Positions 34,606-47,331 of a stretch of 64,000 nucleotides of DNA are shown here, in pieces; position 1 is the stretch's first letter; every line of letters starts with the position of its first letter. The position numbers were made by a program, and so were the translations under genes. The stretch spans positions 562,985-626,984 of the forward strand of contig FJOG01000008.1 in the NCBI GenBank assembly GCA_900073065.1. The letters are read 5' to 3'. The notes below the pieces were generated by a model. The model was given only the letters and a program-made list of their open reading frames with translations. It made no database searches and was not told the origin of the DNA. This DNA is from Phialocephala subalpina. Taxonomy: Eukaryota; Ascomycota; Leotiomycetes; Helotiales; Mollisiaceae.

Positions 34606-35483
34606 TGAATTGAATTGTGTTCTGGTAGAGTATGAGTTGCTGGTCTTGAGTTGCGAAAGCTTGGTGGTTATCGTAGGAGGTTGGTTTTGTTGTGTGAGTT
34701 AGGCGACAAAGAGCTTCAGGTTGACTCACATGCAAACGCAGGTAACGGTGAGGCGGCCGAAGAATCCAAGGGTGGTCAGAGTATCGTGGCTTTTCGTATG
34801 AGATTCGTGTGACTTTGCGCAGGTGTTCGATTCAAGGTCGAATCGTCTCTGTCGTGGTTGTCATGTGCAAGCCTGAATAAGAGGGAGGCAGGGGTGGCTG
34901 AAAAGTGGTGTGGTCTTGCTGAGGGCGACAGAATGCTGAGTAATATGACGATACAAAGCACTCGTTCACGATGCAATCGTCAACGAAACTTATCGTGAAT
35001 AACTTCCATTCAGCCGAATATGTATCATCATTTCTATCACAATCCGGGCAGCGGTACATTACATAGTTACATGTCAACGTCGTGCGTTGCCACGCTTCTG
35101 CTGTACCCCGCGTCCAACGAAGTGTTTTGACAGCGTCGATGATGCAGGGAAAGCACGTCACATTGCAGCTGAAAGCCACCCTTCATTAGCATCGATTGGT
35201 CTATCTCACCAGCCTGGAATAGCTTCATCCTCACCGAATAGAAGGGCACGAAAACCATGCATGAGGCTGCTTCAGGTAACACCGGATCGTCGAGGTGGAA
35301 GGAGCTGGAAGAGAGCTCCGAGGCTAAGGGATTGCGAATTGAAGCGCTTCGAGCGGCACCCTGACTGAGAGGCTCAAGTGACCTGGAGTCTAGACCTGGA
35401 TATTTATATTCTCTCTCAACTCCTGTACCTTGGTACCCATCTAATGTACATGTTTGATTTTAATACGCCCTCCATTATCCTTT
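34606..35483. other. Intergenic, no gene seen
   Basis: About 880 bases between the phosphatase inhibitor start and the next minus-strand stop. Short frames on both strands lack any motif. Confidence 0.5.
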
Positions 35484-37690
35484 TCACTGAAACAGATCCC
35501 CAAGGCTTGACGATATATCACCGAGACTCAACGGCCTCAATACCTTCACTTCCGATTCCACCTTCACAGCCCCTGTTGGCTGTGCTGTTACCGGACGAGC
35601 CTCCGACGTCACTGTCGTGTGACCACGATGTGCAAACATGAATTTCCCTGGACGACTTGAGTCAGGCTTTGCAGGAACAGATGGGTATATCTTTTCTGCC
35701 CCGCTACTCGGCGTTAACTTCGAATTCTGATCTGGACCCCTCAACTCAGGATTAGACCGGGTCGTCGGTGGTTGTTTATCGATGGCACTGATCGACTGTT
35801 TTACAAGCTGCTGCTCTCTCAACTCCAGGTTGGAACGAATGAGCGAAGCTCGTTTTCCAATCTTCTCTCCTCGTCGGATACGGTTCTGGGAAACAGGCTT
35901 CAGAACTTGAGAAGTGCTAGGTGCAAAGCCTGGATTTCCTCTACTCGACTGCCTCCGTGTCACAACTGCCTCCACCTCGATCATCCTCATATGGTCGTCT
36001 AGACTTTGCTCAATATCGAAGCTCGGCTTACGCTCGGCAAACGCTCCGGGTACCTTGATATCTGCCGTTCTCCTTCGCAAGGGACCTCCTCTTGATGATG
36101 GAGGTCTTGGAGACATTGGTCGAGGCAGAGGAGGAAGTGTCTTGCTTGGTCCTCGAACTCTCATTGTCTCCGGAAATGTCATCGATGATCGTCGAAGTCG
36201 CTGTACATCTGCTATCGGCATTAGTGTTGATATCGAAGACGACCTTGAAGGAATCCACTCGTGTTGGGAGGAAAATCTCGGCGGATAGTATCGCAAGTCT
36301 GGTCGAACAACCATCTCTGGGAACTCGGCGGATCTGGAAAGGTTAGTGGAGAACGAGGATTACGTGACAGTTACAAACCTCATGCTGGACAGTGGTGATC
36401 GCCGAGAGATGTTGCTGATACTGCTGCTCGGCGTCACCACTCTTGGTCGTGGCCTTCTGGCAACCGGTGCTCGTCTGGGGCCAGATGTATAAGAATTCAT
36501 GTCAACGCCCGACCGTCGCGAAGCAGTCACATACGTGCCACTCCCGATAACAGAATTTCTATATGTCGATGCATAAGAGCTCATCCTTGTATGAGAGCTT
36601 CTCTCTGAAGAGCTCACATATCCTGATGAGCTGTCGTAAGTGAGTGATATGGCCGAATCCAACGAATGTTTCGTGCCACTCTCCCCCAGGTCTGAGCTTC
36701 CCCCCTTCATATCTTTCACTAGGTGTGTCCACTCCTCTCCCCAACCCTTTACTGTTGATCTTGACTCTGATCTCTTCGGCCTTGCCATAGGCAACAATGG
36801 AGTAACTGGTCGTTCTGGCGACGCATCACTCACCACTAAGGGTGGTCTGGGCAGAGGCTTCTCATCGACGCTGGAGGCGGGGCTGCGTTCTTTACCTTTC
36901 TCTCCACTTTCACGGAACGATGGTGTCCGCGACACGCTTCGCTCCAGGAGATCGTCTGCGAAGGCACTGACGCGATATGTGAGCCTTCGGGATGCGTGAA
37001 AGATATCGGGTATCTCGAAGGGGAACTTGCAAGCTTCGAGTGCTGTGAGGACAATCCCCATCGCCATACTACTACGATCAGCTTGCATCCCCCCAAGGAC
37101 CTGAAAAACTTACAATGCTACCAACGAAGCTACGACATCTGCGAGCATGATATGGCAGGTCGAGCTCCCGCTCAAGCAAGCACTTGGCTTTGAGACAACA
37201 ACGCATGCCGCAATGAACTCCATGAGCCACCCCACCAACGACAGCCTCGCCAATATAAAGCAAGCAGCATGAAGCCTCAACTCTGGCGGCCTCGTAACTC
37301 CCACAGGCTCATTATATTTCGCCGCCACTCCATGAAGTGTGACGTATCCGATCGACATTATTGCCTGCAATAATCATCAGCAATCAATCTCTTCAAAGCT
37401 AGAATCCGGAAGCTACTCACAGCAACTATTGCGAATCCCTGAGCAGCATCTGTACTTCCCGTCCTCGGACCACTCGACAAAAAGACTGCAATAGCAACAC
37501 ACAACCCCACCAAGCTCATCACCGCCACCAAGACAACCGTGATCAACACCAGCACCGGATTCAGCAACCTCGTCGTTCTCGAAGGCCTCACAAAATGCGC
37601 AGGCAGCGCGGGCTGCAGATCCGGATAGGGCCCCATCTGATCCGAATCCAGCTTCACTTTCTCTTGTTCTCTTTTCCGCTGCTCGCCCAT
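35484..37690 (-). CDS. Uncharacterised four-helix membrane protein with long disordered tail
   Basis: Exons 37421-37690, 37114-37364, 36379-37071 and 35484-36333 give 687 aa, all phases matching. The first 200 residues hold four hydrophobic segments: PVLVLITVVLVAVMSLVGLC, AQGFAIVAAIMSIGYVTLHG, FILARLSLVGWLMEFIAACV and ADVVASLVAFSMAMGIVLTA, a layout like MARVEL-type proteins. The remaining 480 residues are Ser/Pro/Arg-rich with many possible phosphorylation sites and no domain. No family is firmly recognised. The last splice of the membrane part uses TAG at 37073-37072; an alternative acceptor a few bases upstream breaks the frame. Confidence 0.68.
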
Positions 37691-40141
37691 TCGTTCCTCG
37701 TCGCCTTGTTATTAGAAAGAGAAAGAGAGCTCAAAGGATGACGAGCGATGATGTGGAGGTGCGAATAATGTTCGTTTCTCGTCTCAGGTCAACGATTTTG
37801 CCTGTGAGAAATCTCAAACACCAGGTGCAAGAAGTAAGGGCAATTTCCAGAGGTCTGGAAGCTGTTGAATGAGTAAGCTTTTTCTCGAGAGTTCTGGTTA
37901 CGTAGACAGTGCCTCCGGGGCTTCTGCGCCTCTTTTCGTTTCTTCGAAATCAATTGCTGGTGTGAGGTGGGTTGGAAATAGAGAGGAAGCTCATTGAAAC
38001 GAAACTGAGCTGAGAACGCGAAATTGATTGAGAACGCAAAACTGAAAATTGGCCCTGCCAGAGGGCTGGGAATGGGTATGAAAGTTTGAAAGATAGAAAA
38101 GGAAAGTATTGAGGTGCGAGAAATAAGAATGCGAAATGTCTCGTAGAGAATTCTTGCGCGGGGTGAGGATTGAGGGGCATCATTTGCATTCTTCAGCGTG
38201 GCATCGCGCTTCACGCACCATTCCCTTTCCCATCTCCATTTTCCCCTATTAATTGTTTGATACTTCAAACCCTTCCATTTCACTCCCCCCTCCTCTCTGT
38301 TCTCAAGAAACCGATCGGTGTGGGAGCTTGAAATGTTTTCGGACATCACGAAAAAGAAGTGTTGAAGTGGTGTTCGTTTCGCTTACCTCCAGGGGTCTGC
38401 TTCAGGGGTTCATAGACCTATACCGAGGTCCTTATGAGTTCCCGCCAGGTTAAATAGGTGAGCTCTCGTCCCTGTAATTTTTTCGATCTTCATTCATGCG
38501 GGGATGGCGTTCGGGGGTTCGTCTTTATTTCAGCCGCCAGAATCTTAAGAACGGGAGGTGAAGATCCGTTCATGTGGCTGGATTTGGGTAGGGGGAGGTG
38601 CGTCCCGGGTCCTTCTTGCCCCTTCACCCTCTTCTTGAGTTGGTTTTAGGTTTTGTGTTTTTGGGCGAGTTTGTGTTTGATCGGAGAGGAAGTTACTTTG
38701 GTGGGAATTTGGTGAGTGGGGATGGTGATTGAGGTTGGTGAAGGGCTGGCTGGAGGGGAAGCTGCTGGAGTTTCAGGCAAGAAGCCTGAATTCGGAGTCA
38801 ACGAAATGGTTACACAGTGTTCAGGCAACGAGAACGAAACGATTCCATCGACGGCTTCAACGAACGAGGTGTTTGAGAACATTTCTCGGGAGGAATTTTT
38901 CTTGCTCTCGAGTTGAGAAGTGATCGGTTCGAGACAGACCGAGTTCTGCGAAGCGCTAGGTCGAGCTAGACCCGCAGAATCCTCGTTCTAAGATGGTTGC
39001 TGGATTCTAGACAATCGAAACCATGGTCGTGCTTGTGCAAGTTGGAACTCTCCTCTTCCTCGTAAATTTTAGTTCCAGAGGTCCAAAACCTCTTCTAATT
39101 CTACCCGCACCTCGGCCGATGGTGGATTCCGCAACAATCCGAGTCATATTCGGGATGTGGATGGGGTCATGGGCATCGGGGTGAACAATTCAATTGAATT
39201 GTTCCCCTGTGACAAGGTGAAAACAAAGCTTGAGATTTTGCATCTTTGACCAAGTTTGGTCACACTATGTTCAATTGGCCACGAGACTTGGGACCAGACG
39301 ATTGAGGCCACTTGATCTCTCGCCCGCAACTCTTGTGCGATTCCTTTCTCGGCTGGGGTTTGCTAATCATTGTTCTTTTTTCATCACTGCTTTTTATCAC
39401 ATAGTTTTGCTTGCTTCCCCACGTAAAGTCGGCGCAAACATCATCAGATGTTGAAGTACAAAAGCTTTAGAGGCATCAATGCTCATGCCAAGCGGACTTG
39501 GAAACCAGGCCATCGCTGCAAAGTAGATATATCTTGACTGTCGTTGCGGGTTTCAAGGTTGCGACTTTTTTAGATGTTCAGATGGAGGTGGCTTCGTCTG
39601 ATAAGTAGGGAATGATTGACAAAGTTCAGAATAGCAGCAAAGAGGACTTTAGCAAGTTACACTAGCCCCCGGGCTGGGCCAATCACGGCCGTTCTAGTCG
39701 CTGACTGCAACTCATTCTGGTACTTACTTGAGCTATGAGTATTTTGGCACAGCTTCTTTTGCCAGCATTCAACTTCTTGTTTGCGCATCCTCTACTCACC
39801 CCTCTACATCCATTCTCTACAGCACAACAACTCACAATTATAGTTGTCGCATCTTGCCGCAGGATCAGCATTTTCAGCATCGCATCATCCTCTCCCGTTC
39901 CTACAGCTTTGCACCATGCACTCTTTCCGTCGACTCGACTCTTGCTACGTCTTTAGATAGCAGCATAGTCAAGTCATCGATTCACACCGCGGAAGTTGAT
40001 AGCAGCAATAAGAGACAGGCCAACCCGAATCGAACACTTAGACTTCCTTCACGCTTCCTGGTCGAGACTATCCTACAATGCAGACTTGAATATCTTTGCA
40101 ATTTGCGCCGCGCGATCTGTCTGTTGCAGCATTGACCCAGG
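37691..40141. other. Intergenic, 2.45 kb, with two small palindromes
   Basis: No supported gene on either strand. Open frames of 60-190 codons (for example 37789-38349 minus) have no domain and odd composition. The 5' side is rich in G/A, matching the leader of the minus-strand membrane gene. Two short palindromes near 39.2 kb are listed separately. Confidence 0.5.
39183..39262. repeat. Pair of palindromes: perfect 22-bp and a 16-bp imperfect
   Basis: At 39183-39204 lies a perfect 22-bp palindrome, arms GAACAATTCAA and TTGAATTGTTC. Forty bases on, 39247-39262 reads TGACCAAGTTTGGTCA, two 7-bp arms around GT. They could form hairpins or be dimeric protein-binding sites. No gene nearby explains them. 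Confidence 0.7.
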
Positions 40142-42941
40142 TTGCGAATACCCTCCCTCCATGGCCAATTGACGACTCGAGCATGGGTACATTTCAATAC
40201 TGTACTTTCAAACTACCACAAATATGTACTGTACTCTCCGGAAGAGAATCACCCAAACGATAATTCGAAGTATGCGCAATACAAAAAGGCTACCAAGTAC
40301 GTCCTCGAATGGCTATCGCAAACATCATGTGCCAATGGATACAAGATTCCGGACAAGTATACTGGGAGACCTTCTACCAGCTTTGCATCCTCTGGGCGGC
40401 CCAAGGGTAAGGACCGAAAACTAGCTCAGGCAAAAGCAGCTACAGATGCTGCTTCATCGACCACTTCAGCAGCTCCAGCTATCCTACTTCCAGTAGCTGT
40501 TATGCTGGACCAAGCCAGGCATCTCTCGTCCACCAAAACTCCAACCAAAGTTCCCGTTTCTGTACAGGATGCTCTCGCCAGTGCCATTCGATCTCGACAG
40601 AGCTTTCTGATTGGTTTGCCAACAGATCTCAAAACGATGCTGAATCTCCCGCCCTCGCTGATGAGAAGGCGTCCACAGTAAGGCACGAGTATTTTACAGG
40701 CTGCCTGACGCAAATCCAGGAAACACTTCTTCTATTCTTCCAAAGACCGACATTAAGCAACACTTCGACTGCCAGTTATCCCGCTATTTCAAGTCCTCGA
40801 ATGACTCTGGAAAACAAGTTCGAGGATCTGGTCATTGAGGTTGTGCTCGATTATGACCTGCCCGACCCTCGAGAGAGCTCTTCGACAAAGAGACATATGA
40901 CGGGCAAAACCGGGGTGGAGAAGCAGGATACTTACGAGCTAGATCAATCTCCCGAAGATGATTTGCAGTTTCGTGTCTGGTGCTTCTTCGAAGACATTCA
41001 TCACATAGGAGACCTTGTGGAAGACGCTTGGAATCAAAACCAGGAGGGGAAGCTGGATGTATCCATTGCAGCAATTGTGACGCGCGTTGTATTAGAGCTC
41101 GTTCAAGAAGCCAAAGAGGAATTGTTACAGTCGGCACCAGACCGCCTTCGTGATCCAGACTCGAAGAGTCAATACCACACGATCCTGAAGTACGTCTTCA
41201 GCCACTCGAAAAGCAACGCAACAGACCTCCAAACCCCACCTCGCAGTGGACATTCACCCCTGAGTATCTGATGTTAAATCGATTAACCCATACTTCACCT
41301 CACGGAGCCCCTTATCGAGATCGGTTCCCTATCCCGGAGTCCACGGCTTCGATAGCTAGCTTTACTCCCCTGGCGCGAAGTGGTGAGCTCATCGATCGGT
41401 TGGTGCTTGATATGAACTACGTGGCTTCCAGACATGATATGAAATGGTTCTACGAGCCTGACCACTATGTTAGGGAGGCTGGTGTGAGAGCCGGCTTCAG
41501 CTTTCCCTTCAGAACAGATTCCTATCTCGACGCCATTACGAAGACCATCTACACCGCATGCCACGGCGCAGTTACTGTCACATCCATGTTTATGCTGCGT
41601 GCCATCTCCAATATCAACCGCATTCTCGGACCAAACGTCAAAGACAGTTACCTTCAGCCTAGGCAGCAAGGAGCAGCAGCCGAGCGACTCCTAGACATGG
41701 ATCAAGACTGGTCAAAGATTGACCAGGTCGATGAAGTTGTGATGGAGAAACTGGTTCTCTGGGAACAGAAGCCATCATGAGGCACCAGTCTTGCAGCCCG
41801 GCAAGCACGTATGACCTTAACCCCGGTCAAGAAAGCCATGAAGTCTAACCGTATAGGCTGAATAAAGCAATACAAATTAGCTCTTCCGGGTCACATGTGG
41901 GGCACTGTCTCATGTAAATGCTGTACGAAGCCGGCGATGCTAGAAAAATCTGGCCTGATCTGGCCCTCGAAGGACCCTACGTTTTTGTACAATCAAAACC
42001 CAGTCTACTGTGGGATGGGATCTCTTACATTGGCGAATGCGACGGAGAAGACAGGAGTCTTGCAGTATCGCCAGGGATGTGAGATCACATCGGTCGCTTA
42101 CATATACAACATGGTGAGACAGCAGAAAGCTGGGATGAAAGGCAGATGGGAAGCCCTGGAAATCACAATGAAGACCTTCATGAGCGAGATGTTCTGCGGG
42201 GACCTTCTCAAGGAGCCGGATCAGATGCTCAAGCGATTCATGCTTTGCTGCGGCTGCAAAGCGTCAGAGTTAGCACCAAATGCTCGCAAATCTACCGTAA
42301 ATAAACTCAATGAGGAGTGAAGGATTGGCTGGCCAACCGTAGTCAAGGCAGCACCTATATCTGCCTGTTTGGAGAGCTATAAGGACGACAATCCCGAGGT
42401 GGAAAGAATTGCAGCAGACAGATTCCTTCACGAGATCAACCGAATTTATTAGCAGGGACAGCCAGTTCCAAAGCAAGGGTCAACTTCAACTCTCCTCTTA
42501 GCTGACCTTAGGGATGCTATGCAGAACTCTCTACCACAGATGAAGTTTGATTACATTACCCTAAATGGCGATTGCCATGCTCTCCTCCAACTGGTTAGGA
42601 GCGAAATGAAGACCAAATTGGGCGTAGAATCTTCAGGCTCAGGCGAACATGATGACTATGAAGTCGCTTGCATTTCTCTGGCAATGGATCTGATCCGGAT
42701 TGCTACTGTGGCAGAAGTCCATCCATTTTTCAACCGTGATAGTAAAGTAACAAATGATGATGTCGTTCTCAGGGAGAACGTTATGGATCTAGCTATCGAG
42801 ATCATCGAGAATTTCATTCGGAATTTGAAACGCACGAAGAAAGAGGGGCCACCTACTGCATTCAGTATCGATTGCGTAACTACCTTTACGGATGGTCGCA
42901 TGCAAGGCGGGGCAGTGAAGAGAAGGGAAGAATGGCAGTGA
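40142..42941 (+). pseudogene. DUF6604 family gene, copy 1, decayed
   Basis: The N-terminal hallmark of DUF6604 proteins is present: SKYAQYKKATKYVLEWLSQTSCANGY near 40260-40345, then GRPKGKDRKLAQAK. Further matches are HEYFTGCLTQIQETLL, FRVWCFFEDIHHIGDLVEDAW, LDVSIAAIVTRVVLELVQEA, SVAYIYNMVRQQK and a C-terminal KFDYITLNGDCHALLQLVR. Breaks include a frameshift near 40600, another near 41230, and in-frame stops TGA 41778, TGA 41859, TGA 42318 and TAG near 42450 in an otherwise single frame. DUF6604 proteins are ascomycete proteins of unknown function. The copy is dead, and its TGA/TAG stops fit C-to-T changes of CGA and CAG. Parts of the family also occur at 44099 and 58172. Confidence 0.75.
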
Positions 42942-44098
42942 GCTTGAGGGGTTAGAGGCAGAGAAAACAGTGGCAACGTTAGGCTTGGAGTCTCAGAGGC
43001 AATATGTACTATAGTCTCAATTGAGTGAAATTCCTCCCCTTTGCAGAACATTAATTTTGCGCTTATAACATTGAAGTGGAGCAGGAGGGGGCTGCCGAAA
43101 GTGAAGGAGAGATGAGAAAGTGGAATGGAATGGTGGTTTGAGCGATATCATGCTCTGGATAGAGACAATTGAGAGAATGAACGCATCATGACTTCTTACA
43201 ACATTTTTTAGAAGTTGACTTTAAAACACTTAAGACATCTCTCATGATTATCAAGTGTTGGATCTCGGTTCTGACTCGCTTAATTTGATCCCCCCTTTGA
43301 ACAGTGAGAAGAATCCTAAGAATGAGGTCAACGTAACATCTCATAAAGTGTACAAGAGCTGCTTTATAAAAGAATGGTGATTTACCACCTTTACAGGGCG
43401 TTCGCTGGGCTTCTGGGATACCGGGCTTTGACGAGCAACTTAAAATTCGAAGCACGTGACTATGGCATTGAGGGCTGTATTAGCGGAATCGAATTGTAGG
43501 GGGGCGCGGCGCCCCTCCTAGCCCGAAACTCAGAGGGGGTTGGCCTCGCTTAAATGACGCGCTAGTCCCAATCAGTCACCTAGCCGTATGAAGCGTAGCC
43601 CCCTCGCTAAGACAAATTATGTGATATTGGAACCTATAAGTTCAAAATCTTCCCTGTAGTTTTCGTCGTGACCCCTTCACAAGGTTTCGGGCATGTTGGA
43701 TGAGAAGGCAGTAATATAATTAGATGAATAAATCAAATGATATGGGATAGCTATTGTCAATTGGGGAGTCAATAGATGATTTTAAGCTAGTTGAGGCTAG
43801 TTGACTTTATACCTGCGCTGTTTTGCGCAAACTCCGGTTCTTCGACATCCACCACAACAACATCTTCATCCTTTTTCAACGACTTCTCAATCGCATCTTC
43901 TACTTTCTAGGCTAAGGACCAGAAGGTCTGAAGTTCTTTTTAATGACATTCTCCCCTTCACCACAATAGCCGCAGCGCAAAGCTAGGCGCAACATTATCA
44001 TTGCAATGCAGCAACGCCAGTAATCCTTTTGCTCTTCGACACTTCGACCAGACACAAAGTCTGTATCCTTGCTACAAGGCTTGTGCTATATCCACAAG
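42942..44098. other. Spacer between the two DUF6604 copies, with a GC-rich palindrome
   Basis: About 1.15 kb without a gene. At 43501-43515 a GC palindrome (GGGGCGC G GCGCCCC) sits in otherwise AT-rich sequence and extends imperfectly outward into TAGG/CCTA. It may mark the end of a lost mobile element or a duplication breakpoint; nothing else supports that. Confidence 0.5.
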
Positions 44099-45143
44099 AT
44101 GGATTCTACGATATCCGACGCGAAACGGCCCCCTATCGATCTTGGAGAGCGCTACCTGCACTATAAGAAAGCTACCGCTACCGCCACCGTTACGGACTGG
44201 GTCTCAAAGCAAGCAATTACGAGAGGTTATCAGACAACCAGCAACTCAACTACAGCTGCGCAGTCTCAGTCCCCCCCTCCTTCCCCCCTCTACCGGCAGG
44301 CGCAAAGGGAAAGACCGGAAGTTGGAAAAGGCCGCCGCTAAGCTAGCAGCGGAATCGAGTGTCACCCGACATGACATATCAGTGCGGGAGCTCTTGAAGA
44401 GAGCACAATTCTTGAACACTTGCGCCCAAGCAGTCAGCGTCCCTATGAACGTACAGAGAGTTCTCGCGCGAGCGATACGGTTGCGGAAAGATGGTTCGGA
44501 ATGGTACCAGAGATCTACTGGAGCAGAGGACACAACGCGCCAGACTTCGAGCTCCACTCATGAATACTTTATTCAATATCTAGAACGTGTTGAGACCTTA
44601 CTTCAACCTCGATTCGAGCTTTACAAGCCCGTTTCTACACAACAAAAGCCAGAAACTCCCGAAAAGGCTTGTAACGATACGAACAATCAGTTCGAGGCCT
44701 TGGAGCTACCTGAGGATGAAGAAGATTTGGACATAGAGTCTGTTGATACCGAAACTGCCAAAAATCCATCAGTAACAGGAGCGGAACCCAAAGAACATGT
44801 CTACAATCTCGAGACAGGGGTAGAGGATATCCCATTCATGGTTTGGTGCTTCTTTGAAGACCTCCACAAGGTGCAGGACTTCCTGAAATTGACTTGGCAG
44901 AAGGTTACTGAAGGGAAGCTAGACGTTGCCACAGCTGCAATCACAACAGATATGGCCATGGAGCTTGTTCAGCAAGCAGAAGAGGCTTTGGTTAAAGCTT
45001 TTCTAACAGGCCCAGCAGGCACGAATCGGTACGCAGCGGTATTAGCATATCTTGGGAATGCAAAGGCCTCTAAGAATCCTGAGGTATCTGCCTTCGCATA
45101 CGGACACGAGTATTTGATGTTGGACAATCCCAAGGAAAACTAG
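44099..45143 (+). pseudogene. DUF6604 family gene, copy 2, frameshifted and 3'-truncated
   Basis: From the ATG at 44099 the frame reads MDSTISDAKRPPIDLGERY then LHYKKATATATVTDWVSKQA, the DUF6604 start. Within the C-rich run at about 44275-44300 (CCCCCCTCCTTCCCCCC) the coding frame changes; the second frame carries TGRRKGKDRKLEKAAAKLAAE, THEYFIQYLERVETLL, FMVWCFFEDLHKVQDFLKLTW and LDVATAAITTDMAMELVQQAEEAL to a stop at 45143. Copy 1 continues for over 500 more codons after the matching YLML block, so copy 2 has lost the C-terminal half. The frameshift is in a homopolymer region and might be a sequencing error; the truncation is not. Confidence 0.7.
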
Positions 45144-45286
45144 AAACTTGAAGATGCAATGCCATTCTCGTCATGGGCACCAAGCTGAACTCCCCGCAGG
45201 TAGATAACACAGTATGATAATGAAATATACACGCCAATTGATATGCATACATGGAATCGAAATACGCTTCCTCATCTTGCCATCAG

Positions 45287-47331
45287 TCATCGCGCTTGTC
45301 TTTGATTCATCATTTCAGGCGCATAATCAACCCCTAACTTGTAAAGGCCATCGTTATAAGCATCCGCAGCGACCCAGGCCTCCTCGTCTTCACCGGCCCT
45401 CTCCGGACTTGAGATATCAGATGCGACATCGCTGATTGCTTCACCAGCCGCGAGAAGAACATTGCTGATGTCTACATCTTTCGTAGGTACGGCCCTGTTG
45501 ACAATACCCGCACGATCTTGTGTTTCCCCGTTACCTTCAGCATTGGCGCCGTCCATAGCCTTGTCAGCGTATTTAAGGGCTCGACGTGGAAGAGTATCTG
45601 GCGGAAGAGTTGAACGAGGACGTGATTTGGAGAATTTTGGAGGACTTTCTAACTGCTCTGACAGTCTTGCATTTACAGCCTGTATCACGGAGCCAGGAGA
45701 CATTAGGGACGGTCGATCAGGCACCTCCGTACCCTTGCCTTTGATACCAAGTGAAGAGCACTCCTGCGCCGGTATGGCCACATCGAAATTGGGCAAGGGT
45801 GATGACTTGGCGGACCAAATTTGGGATGGTGTGTTCGAAGCCATACTAGTAAAAGAAGAATGTGAGTGTGGGCTCCAAGCACTCGGGGAAGTTACGATGC
45901 TACTGTTGACGGAAGCGGGACTGAAAGCTTCTACTCTTCGACGCTTGGGAGTAGATGCCAGCCGACGATTATCATCAACCTGGGGCAGGGACGGTAGCGG
46001 CAACTTGGAATTGGCTATTGTAGGCGGGCTGTCTTGGCGGTGTTGATAATTCAGGCTTTGGCGTACCTGCTCCTGAGGATGGGATGGGAAATTACTCAGC
46101 GGTTGGGGCTTGCGTTGCCCGGTGTTCGTCATTGCTGGCCCTCTTGGAGGATATTCAACATTGTTGATCCCCAATGTTGGCTGGTTCAGAAGTTTGATTC
46201 CGTTCTGGGGTGTCGACGGAAAAACTCTCCCAATTCCGGAGGCGGTTTGCGTTGATAGCCCTACACTGTGCTGTCGGCTAGCTTTCGCAGAGTCGCTGCT
46301 TGCGGATTGAACTTTTCTCTTGGAATTTCCTCTAGGCGTGGAGGGGCCTTCGGTCAAGTTCAAGTTATTCTTTGCAACCATCGGTGGTTTGTGTCTCCTT
46401 TCGGGCGGTCTGCTACGAGGGACCGGGTTGGTAGCAATTGGCTGATGATCGGTGTCTGGGCTTGTCACAAAAGGTCGGTTACTACGATTGATGGCCATTG
46501 GAACTTCATGGACTTGCATTTCCTCCTTTGCGACCTGTGGAGAATATGAAGGTGGGTTGGGTGCTCTGGGGCGAGAAGTGACCACGTTCGTGGAGCCCGA
46601 TGATTCTGCTAAGGCGGGTCCAAAATGACCTTGGCCGATGGCTGAACGAGCTGAACTGGGATTATTTACCAGCCTGTAGGAGTTCAATATATCCTCTGGG
46701 GACAAGGCTTGTTTATCGTTATAAAGCGCAAGTGCTTGTGTCTCGAGGTCAGTGAAACTGACTTCGTGAGGGTGGTTGGTGGTGGGTAACAGTTCCCAAC
46801 CAGGAGCTGTGATGTATTGGGAAATCTTTGGATCTATAAAGTAACGAGTTAGTAATTGGACTGGCAGACAATGTGAGGCAGACAACCATCGCGCTGCAAC
46901 TCGAGCTCGGTGGCCGGGACTATCTCGCGGAGATATCCGATAAAGTTTCTCCAAGCTTCCTTCTTCCCACGAGGTTGCATCGGCCAACCCCAAGCGGTGA
47001 GCCTGTTTCCAAACCAACGTCCACTTCTTAGGGTCAGTTGTATTCTCTGCGAGCGCAGGACGGCCACTTACTCGGAATTAGGAGAATATCCACACCAGCC
47101 TTGCAAATTGAAACGAACTTTCATGTCATTATCATTGAGCCCGGAGAGATACATCCAGAAGAACCATCCTTTGTAATTATCTGCTTGATACTGGGAACCC
47201 AAAGTGCGCCCTTGCAGGGCGTTGAGCCACAGCCAGTGATCATGCTCATCGACCCGGTGCATGAGAAACCAGAAGATGATAACACATTGTAAGAAAGTGT
47301 ACTTTGGCGCCGGCGGATGCGAATCAGGCAT
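45287..47331 (-). CDS. Unknown protein, aromatic-rich N-terminus and long Ser/Pro-rich region
   Basis: My model has exons 47072-47331, 46887-47026 and 45287-46833 (648 aa). The second intron contains ACTAAC 15 nt before its TAG and so is convincing. An unspliced reading of 45287-47017 is also open, but its N-terminal part uses the wrong frame of exon 2; the spliced frame reads WRNFIGYLREIVPATELELQRD, which looks like real protein. The first 95 residues are unusually aromatic (FWFLMHR, HWLWLNALQG, GWFFWMYLSG). The rest is low complexity Ser/Pro/Arg with a basic patch TPKRRRVE that may direct it to the nucleus. No family is recognised. Confidence 0.62.

Noticed and set aside
37789..38349. 186-codon minus-strand frame upstream of the membrane protein gene
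   Set aside because: Composition is that of a purine-rich leader read in frame; no motif, and it overlaps the expected promoter.
46887..47017. Unspliced start of the 45287-47331 gene (frame beginning near 47017)
   Set aside because: The other frame of this stretch is more protein-like and is bounded by good splice sites including an ACTAAC branch; the long open frame is partly accidental.
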